Source: an uncultured candidate division Zixibacteria bacterium (GTDB lineage: Bacteria; Zixibacteria; MSB-5A5; GN15; FEB-12). Taken from it: a DNA stretch of 7,438 bases. A program made the translations under genes and the position numbers. The notes under the pieces are model-generated. The model saw only the letters and a list, made by a program, of their open reading frames with translations, had not been told where the DNA came from and made no database searches. This document shows positions 4,268 through 7,438 of this stretch, piece by piece (the stretch's first letter is position 1; every line of letters begins with the position of its first letter). Where the stretch lies: the NCBI GenBank assembly GCA_913009765.1, contig CAJVYT010000207.1, positions 1-7,438 on the forward strand. Direction: 5' to 3'.

Positions 4268-5143
4268 ATGAGAATTCTGACGGTAATTGCATTGCTCATT
4301 TCTGTTTCTGCTGAAGCTGGCGTTACCGAGGGTGGGCGCGGCATGTTGTTTGGTGGAGATCATGTATTTGCAGTTACAGCTACAACAGATTGGGTTCTTG
4401 ATAACCAGAGTGGAGTAAATCAAGGATTATATATGGTCTTCTATCCAAGGGGATATACATGGTCTGACAGTCCTGTAATTATTTATGGCCGAGCGGTATC
4501 AACCACTGAGGTGCCAACCATTAAGTTACAAATTGAACATACGATGAATGATTTTCATGTGAGCGGAAGTCCAGATTATTCGAGCAAAGAACAGGCACCA
4601 TTAATACTCCCCAATGGACAAAGGGCAGAGGTTTACTACTTTTCTGGTGACCAATGGGGAAATTATGAAGCAGCAGCCTACTTTAAGGAAGTAGATACAA
4701 TTAATTACCTTGTGTTTAACTCAAAAACAAAAAATGATTTTTCTAAATATATTGGTGACTTCCGTAAAATTGCAAGCTCATACAATAACCTCTATACATC
4801 ACCTTCTCAGTTATCAAAAAATAAACTGGATGAATTAAAGAGGGAATCAACTTTTATATTGGGTAAACCAGGGGGCAAGGAATACGAATCAAAGGCTGTT
4901 CAATCTGTCGGTAAAATGATGGCCGGTGCTATGCGGGATTGCACATCATATTTACGTGACAAAAAGCTACAAGCCTTTAGTTATTTTGTCCGAATAGACA
5001 GCGATGGTGAAATTAATGATTCCTACATTTTCCCCACAAACGCATTGAGCGCCTGTTTTAAGGGGTTGATGTCTAGTGCAAGATATCCAGATCATGCGTT
5101 TGGGTACTTTGTACTTAATATAAAAATGAGGGTCACACCATAA
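4268..5143 (+). CDS. Exported protein with TonB-C-like C-terminus, 291 aa (cassette 6)
   Basis: Residues 1-18 (MRILTVIALLISVSAEAG) form a signal peptide with an AEA cleavage motif, so the mature protein should be periplasmic or envelope-associated. Residues about 30-175 contain DWVLDNQSGVNQGLYMVFYPRG and PVIIYGRAV, a pattern I associate with an uncharacterised periplasmic family in gammaproteobacteria. The last 70 residues (about 222-291) resemble TonB-C/AgmX-type ends: VRIDSDGEINDSYI, then CFKGLMSSARYPD and FVLNIKMRV. C225 and C263 are placed to form a disulfide. The start lies 13 nt after the attC5 R' box and has only a weak GAGAAAG ribosome site. It ends 4 nt before attC6. Function is unknown; the domain assignment is from pattern memory. 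Confidence 0.85.
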   Translation: MRILTVIALLISVSAEAGVTEGGRGMLFGGDHVFAVTATTDWVLDNQSGVNQGLYMVFYPRGYTWSDSPVIIYGRAVSTTEVPTIKLQIEHTMNDFHVSGSPDYSSKEQAPLILPNGQRAEVYYFSGDQWGNYEAAAYFKEVDTINYLVFNSKTKNDFSKYIGDFRKIASSYNNLYTSPSQLSKNKLDELKRESTFILGKPGGKEYESKAVQSVGKMMAGAMRDCTSYLRDKKLQAFSYFVRIDSDGEINDSYIFPTNALSACFKGLMSSARYPDHAFGYFVLNIKMRVTP

Positions 5144-5147
5144 TTGT

Positions 5148-5246
5148 GCATAACAAGTTCATCCAGCGGACAGTCAAAAGGTTCACGATTTTTGCATCCG
5201 CAAAAAATCGCGCCCCTTTTGCCTGCCCCTGATGAGGGCGTTAGGC
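5148..5246 (+). other. attC site 6 (99 bp)
   Basis: R'' is GCATAAC (5148-5154) and R' is GTTAGGC (5240-5246, perfect). Long arms pair TTCATCCAG with CTGATGAGG, CAAAAGG with CCTTTTG, and GCGATTTTT-type segments around the centre. It belongs to the same long type as attC5 and attC8. Confidence 0.93.
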
Positions 5247-5268
5247 CTGCAAACGAGCCACGAAAATA

Positions 5269-5928
5269 ATGGAAGAAGATTTCGACACGATAATTAGGAG
5301 CTACATTGATTTCGTTAATGCACAAGTCGGGGTGTATATGGATGCTCTTGCAGGCTTTGCGGGGCATCGCACTAGAGTGGAACGGCAAGTCCACCGCGTT
5401 AATCGCCCGAGCGGAACGAAGAAAGATAAGGATGGAAACAATGTTGTTGTATGGGCTAGCTACGAGGATCCTACGCAGCCCGACATAATTCATAATCGAA
5501 TTATTCGAGCTAAAGATTATGTCCAAGCAAATTCACCGCATGGCTCAAATGAGCGACAACACTCTCAGGCTATATTGGTTTTCTTGTTCACCTACTGGGA
5601 AGATGAAATACGTCCACGCTTAGCAGCTTCCGTCAACAAAGAAACCAATGCTATTTACTCTGATATCATGGGTGATCTTCGAATTGTAAGAAATGTCATC
5701 CTTCATTCGAAAGGTGTCATTCGGGCTGGTAAATACAAAGAACTCAAAAAGCTTGCGGATATGTTCGCTGTAGATGAGACAGTGCACCCATCATATGATG
5801 ATATGCACAAAATCTTTGTATTTATCAAGCAAGACTGTGCGAGGCTGCTTTTTGAGTATTTAGGAACAGAGCCTCCTGGATTTACACACGAGGATCTTGT
5901 TGATGTGGCAATTCAAAAAAAGCGATAA
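5269..5928 (+). CDS. Probable HEPN-domain protein, 219 aa (cassette 7)
   Basis: The C-terminal half (about 95-200) is all-helical and carries RNVILH (R141-H146), the R-x4-H motif of HEPN domains. It sits in DLRIVRNVILHSKGVI, typical of the RiboL-PSP-HEPN-like group. An upstream helix AILVFLFTYWEDEIRPRLA also fits. HEPN proteins with this motif are usually RNases in toxin-antitoxin or phage-defence systems. No antitoxin is encoded in the cassette. The N-terminal part (1-90) is charged, with KKDKDGNNVVVWASYED possibly a beta hairpin, and I do not recognise it. No Shine-Dalgarno sequence or promoter is evident before the ATG at 5269. The frame ends 9 nt before attC7. The HEPN call rests on one motif plus helical context. 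Confidence 0.82.
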   Translation: MEEDFDTIIRSYIDFVNAQVGVYMDALAGFAGHRTRVERQVHRVNRPSGTKKDKDGNNVVVWASYEDPTQPDIIHNRIIRAKDYVQANSPHGSNERQHSQAILVFLFTYWEDEIRPRLAASVNKETNAIYSDIMGDLRIVRNVILHSKGVIRAGKYKELKKLADMFAVDETVHPSYDDMHKIFVFIKQDCARLLFEYLGTEPPGFTHEDLVDVAIQKKR

Positions 5929-5937
5929 CACAGAATG

Positions 5938-6004
5938 GCCTAACAAACGCTTCAACTCAGACAGGCGCAAAAAACGCGCCTGCTGGTTAAGCTAGACGTT
6001 AGCC
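5938..6004 (+). other. attC site 7 (67 bp)
   Basis: R'' is GCCTAAC (5938-5944) and R' is GTTAGCC (5998-6004), both perfect to consensus. The stem pairs CAGaCAGGCGC with GCGCCTGCTG around AAAAAAC, flanked by GCTT and AAGC. It is a compact site. Confidence 0.94.
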
Positions 6005-6014
6005 GTAAAATAAA

Positions 6015-6485
6015 ATGACCACTGAATTAGCCATTTCAATAACTGCAATAATATTAGCGATCCTTAGCTTCGGTCTTTCTTTATATGTGGTACTTCGTGA
6101 TAGATCTAACTTAATAACAGAATCTCAAGCATATCAGCACCAAGAAAGCGGCGAGTACTATTGCCTCTATTTTAAAGTCGTAAATTCTGGACGTAGGCCA
6201 ATCGTCCTCACCATGATAGAAGGCGTGTACGAAGAAAACCATACATGCGGGGAATTTATAGACCACGAAAATAAAGGTATTAAACTAGAAGAAGGTGAAT
6301 TTTATGAACACCGATTTGGGAAATATGATGGGATTATGGTTTGTGACCCACTCGAACAAAGTGAATTCTTTAATATTATTGATCTCCGTATAGTTGATTC
6401 AGCAGGAAATAAGTACGGAATTAAAAATGCAAAAGAAAATATTAGGAAAATTACAGCCAGTAAGCATCCAATTGGTATGCGCTAA
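6015..6485 (+). CDS. Single-span membrane protein, 156 aa (cassette 8)
   Basis: Residues 4-27 (ELAISITAIILAILSFGLSL and onward) form one transmembrane helix, followed by RDR, suggesting an N-out, cytoplasmic-domain topology. The rest (about 40-150) looks like a small beta-rich domain with YYCLYFKVVNSGRRPIVLTM, a pattern common in immunoglobulin-like domains (NxGRxP). Cysteines are at 50, 78 and 110. The ATG is only 10 nt after the attC7 R' box. There is no Shine-Dalgarno sequence, just an A-rich leader. No promoter is seen. The family is not recognised; membrane-anchored small proteins are common in cassette arrays. Confidence 0.85.
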   Translation: MTTELAISITAIILAILSFGLSLYVVLRDRSNLITESQAYQHQESGEYYCLYFKVVNSGRRPIVLTMIEGVYEENHTCGEFIDHENKGIKLEEGEFYEHRFGKYDGIMVCDPLEQSEFFNIIDLRIVDSAGNKYGIKNAKENIRKITASKHPIGMR

Positions 6486-6490
6486 TTAAC

Positions 6491-6589
6491 GGCTAACAAG
6501 CACATCCAGCAGACTGCCAAAAGTGTCGCGATTTTTGCTGTCGCAAAAATGCGCGCCACTTTTGCCAGCAGCTGATGAGGTCGTTAGCC
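6491..6589 (+). other. attC site 8 (99 bp)
   Basis: R'' is GGCTAAC (6491-6497) and R' is GTTAGCC (6583-6589), both perfect. The arms pair CATCCAGCagACTGCCAAAAGTG with CACTTTTGCCAGCagCTGATG, and then CGCGATTTTTGC-type inner segments. It is the same long type as attC5 and attC6. Confidence 0.94.
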
Positions 6590-6609
6590 AATAAAATCAC
6601 CCTCCAGCG

Positions 6610-6639
6610 ATGCCAATAGGCACACATATGTGCTATACT
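6610..6639 (+). promoter_or_regulatory. Extended -10 promoter of cassette 9, leaderless start likely
   Basis: TGCTATACT (6631-6639) is an extended -10 box. A weak -35, ATGCCA (6610-6615), lies 18 bp upstream of the hexamer. The 10-bp palindrome CACATATGTG (6623-6632) overlaps it and is a good operator candidate for the RHH antitoxin. Transcription would start about 6645-6647, at the toxin ATG itself. Confidence 0.65.
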
Positions 6640-6646
6640 TTAATAT

Positions 6647-6925
6647 ATGAAACCAATTAATTGGAATTCCACTAAAAATCAACAGCTTATCTCTGAACGT
6701 GGTATTTCATTTGAGGACATTGTCTTCTATTTACAACAAGATAACCTACTCGATGATATTCAACACCCAAATAGTGAGAAATACCCTAATCAGCGAGTAT
6801 TTGTTATAAATATAGATGATTATGTTTATCTCGTACCCTACGTAGAAGACAAGAAAGAAATATTTTTAAAAACTGTTATTCCGAGCAGAAAGGCGACAAA
6901 ACTGTACTTAGGAGCATCATCATGA
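6647..6925 (+). CDS. BrnT-like toxin, 92 aa (cassette 9)
   Basis: This is the probable toxin of a type II pair. The layout resembles BrnT, a RelE-fold ribonuclease: it opens INWNSTKNQQLISERGISFEDIV (BrnT: W-x-x-x-K-x-x-x-N-x-x-K-H-G-x-x-F-x-x-A) and has H40 and a C-terminal IPSRKATKLYL matching the ISAR...Y end of BrnT. The family's usual HG pair is RG here, so the match is imperfect. As in brnTA, the toxin gene comes first and the antitoxin second. There is no ribosome site, and the ATG coincides with the predicted transcription start. The toxin would then be translated from a leaderless mRNA while the antitoxin has a strong ribosome site. The stop overlaps the next start as ATGA. Confidence 0.8.
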   Translation: MKPINWNSTKNQQLISERGISFEDIVFYLQQDNLLDDIQHPNSEKYPNQRVFVINIDDYVYLVPYVEDKKEIFLKTVIPSRKATKLYLGASS

Positions 6926-7242
6926 ATGACATTAAATTAAGCAAAGAAGAGAAACAAATCCTTGACGATTTTGAAGCGGGGCAATTCAAATCTATTCTCA
7001 CTTCTAAACGTAGAAAAATGTTACAAGCTACCGCTGAAGAAACATTTAAAAAAGACAAGCGTATTAACATTAGAATTTCTAGTCGTGATCTTGAATCATT
7101 ACAAAGACGTGCGCTTGAAGAAGGTATTCCTTATCAAACATTAGTTTCTAGTGTCTTACATAAATATGTTTCAGGAGGCCTGCATGACATTGTGGCTAAC
7201 AAGGCGCTTAACACGGACGCGAAAAAGCATCGCGCCGGTTAG
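6922..7242 (+). CDS. RHH (BrnA/CopG-like) antitoxin with attC-encoded tail, 106 aa (cassette 9)
   Basis: This is the antitoxin partner. A charged N-terminal part (1-44) is followed by a ribbon-helix-helix (about 46-86): RINIRISSRDLESLQRRALE, then GIPYQTLVSSVLHKYVSGG. This is BrnA-like order, with the toxin-binding part first and the DNA-binding domain last. A strong AGGAG (6910-6914) lies 7 nt before the ATG at 6922, which overlaps the toxin stop by 4 nt. The reading frame does not stop before the attC. It runs 49 nt into it, so residues about 92-106 (ANKALNTDAKKHRAG) are read from the recombination site and end at TAG 7240-7242. The tail is probably unstructured and would change if the cassette were joined differently only beyond 7250. 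Confidence 0.88.
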   Translation: MNDIKLSKEEKQILDDFEAGQFKSILTSKRRKMLQATAEETFKKDKRINIRISSRDLESLQRRALEEGIPYQTLVSSVLHKYVSGGLHDIVANKALNTDAKKHRAG

Positions 7243-7256
7243 CTATATCGTTAGAG
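7194..7256 (+). other. attC site 9 (63 bp)
   Basis: R'' is GGCTAAC (7194-7200) and R' is GTTAGAG (7250-7256), the latter off consensus in the last base. The stem pairs GGaCGCG with CGCGcCGG-type arms around AAAAAGC. The end of the antitoxin gene lies inside it. Confidence 0.88.
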
Positions 7257-7271
7257 GCCAAACCAAACTGA
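7257..7271. other. First bases of a tenth cassette
   Basis: From T7251 onward the sequence belongs to the next cassette. Only GCCAAACCAAACTGA survives after the R' box before the adapter. No gene can be called. Confidence 0.7.
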
Positions 7272-7329
7272 AGATCGGAAGAGCGTCGTGTAGGGAAAGA
7301 GTGTAGATCTCGGTGGTCGCCGTATCATT
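7272..7329 (-). other. Illumina P5/Read-1 adapter, reverse complement (contamination)
   Basis: AGATCGGAAGAGCGTCGTGT through CGTATCATT is an exact reverse complement of the 58-nt adapter. It is inverted relative to the copy at 53-110. The natural sequence ends at 7271. Confidence 0.98.
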
Positions 7330-7438
7330 AAAAAAAAAAAAAAAACAGAAAACAAAAAAAACAAAACAGAAAAAAAAAAAAATATAAAAAACTAAAGAGA
7401 GAGACTCACTACACTGCAACCAATCAATATACAGAACC
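7330..7438. other. Non-biological A-rich end
   Basis: Poly-A and low-complexity A/C/G runs lie beyond the adapter. This is typical of read-through past the end of the library molecule. Nothing biological is supported. Confidence 0.9.

Noticed and set aside
5092..5526. Minus-strand 144-codon frame
   Set aside because: It is antisense to the exported protein, attC6 and the HEPN gene. It has no ribosome site and no family resemblance.

Overview
Between sequencing-adapter ends, this window is a stretch of an integron gene-cassette array. Positions 111-7271 are biological. Positions 53-110 and 7272-7329 are two inverted copies of the Illumina Read-1/P5 adapter, flanked outward by poly-T/poly-A noise. 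Nine attC recombination sites separate one 5'-truncated cassette, eight complete cassettes and the first bases of a tenth. All genes are on the + strand, as expected if they are read from a distant Pc promoter. No intI, attI or antibiotic-resistance gene is visible. The attC sites are of mixed types: short ones of 61-67 bp, long ones of about 99-103 bp with a CATCCAG...CTGATGAG outer stem, and others of 78 and 102 bp. This fits a large chromosomal (sedentary) or environmental integron of an AT-rich gammaproteobacterium, possibly marine (Vibrio, Pseudoalteromonas or Shewanella type). The genus cannot be fixed from this sequence.

Layout. Cassette 1 (111-530, partial) encodes a double zinc-ribbon protein. 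Cassette 2 (531-1134) encodes an unrecognised 176-aa protein. Cassette 3 (1135-1735) encodes a 143-aa miniature protein-kinase-like protein that keeps the catalytic residues but lacks most of the C-lobe. Cassette 4 (1736-2418) is an StbD/StbE (Phd-RelE) toxin-antitoxin pair. Cassette 5 (2419-4248) is a ribbon-helix-helix antitoxin with a PIN-domain (VapC-like) toxin, and its attC is split by a group II intron on the minus strand. Cassette 6 (4249-5240) encodes an exported protein with a TonB-C-like end. Cassette 7 (5241-5998) encodes a probable HEPN protein. Cassette 8 (5999-6583) encodes a single-span membrane protein. Cassette 9 (6584-7250) is a BrnT/BrnA-like pair with the toxin first.

The most notable element is the 939-nt intron at 3218-4156. 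It has the 5' end, domain V (CGC triad) and domain VI of a group IIC intron but no reverse transcriptase. It lies at the TTGT/T motif of the attC bottom strand. Its ribozyme also carries two copies of a roughly 50-bp palindromic element and a 3 x 28-bp tandem repeat.

The three toxin-antitoxin cassettes carry their own promoters, as is usual in long arrays where they are thought to stabilise cassettes. The other genes show no clear promoter and probably depend on read-through. For each of the eight complete cassettes, the R'' box is the exact reverse complement of the R' box formed at the start of that same cassette. This fixes the cassette boundaries and independently confirms the intron splice sites.
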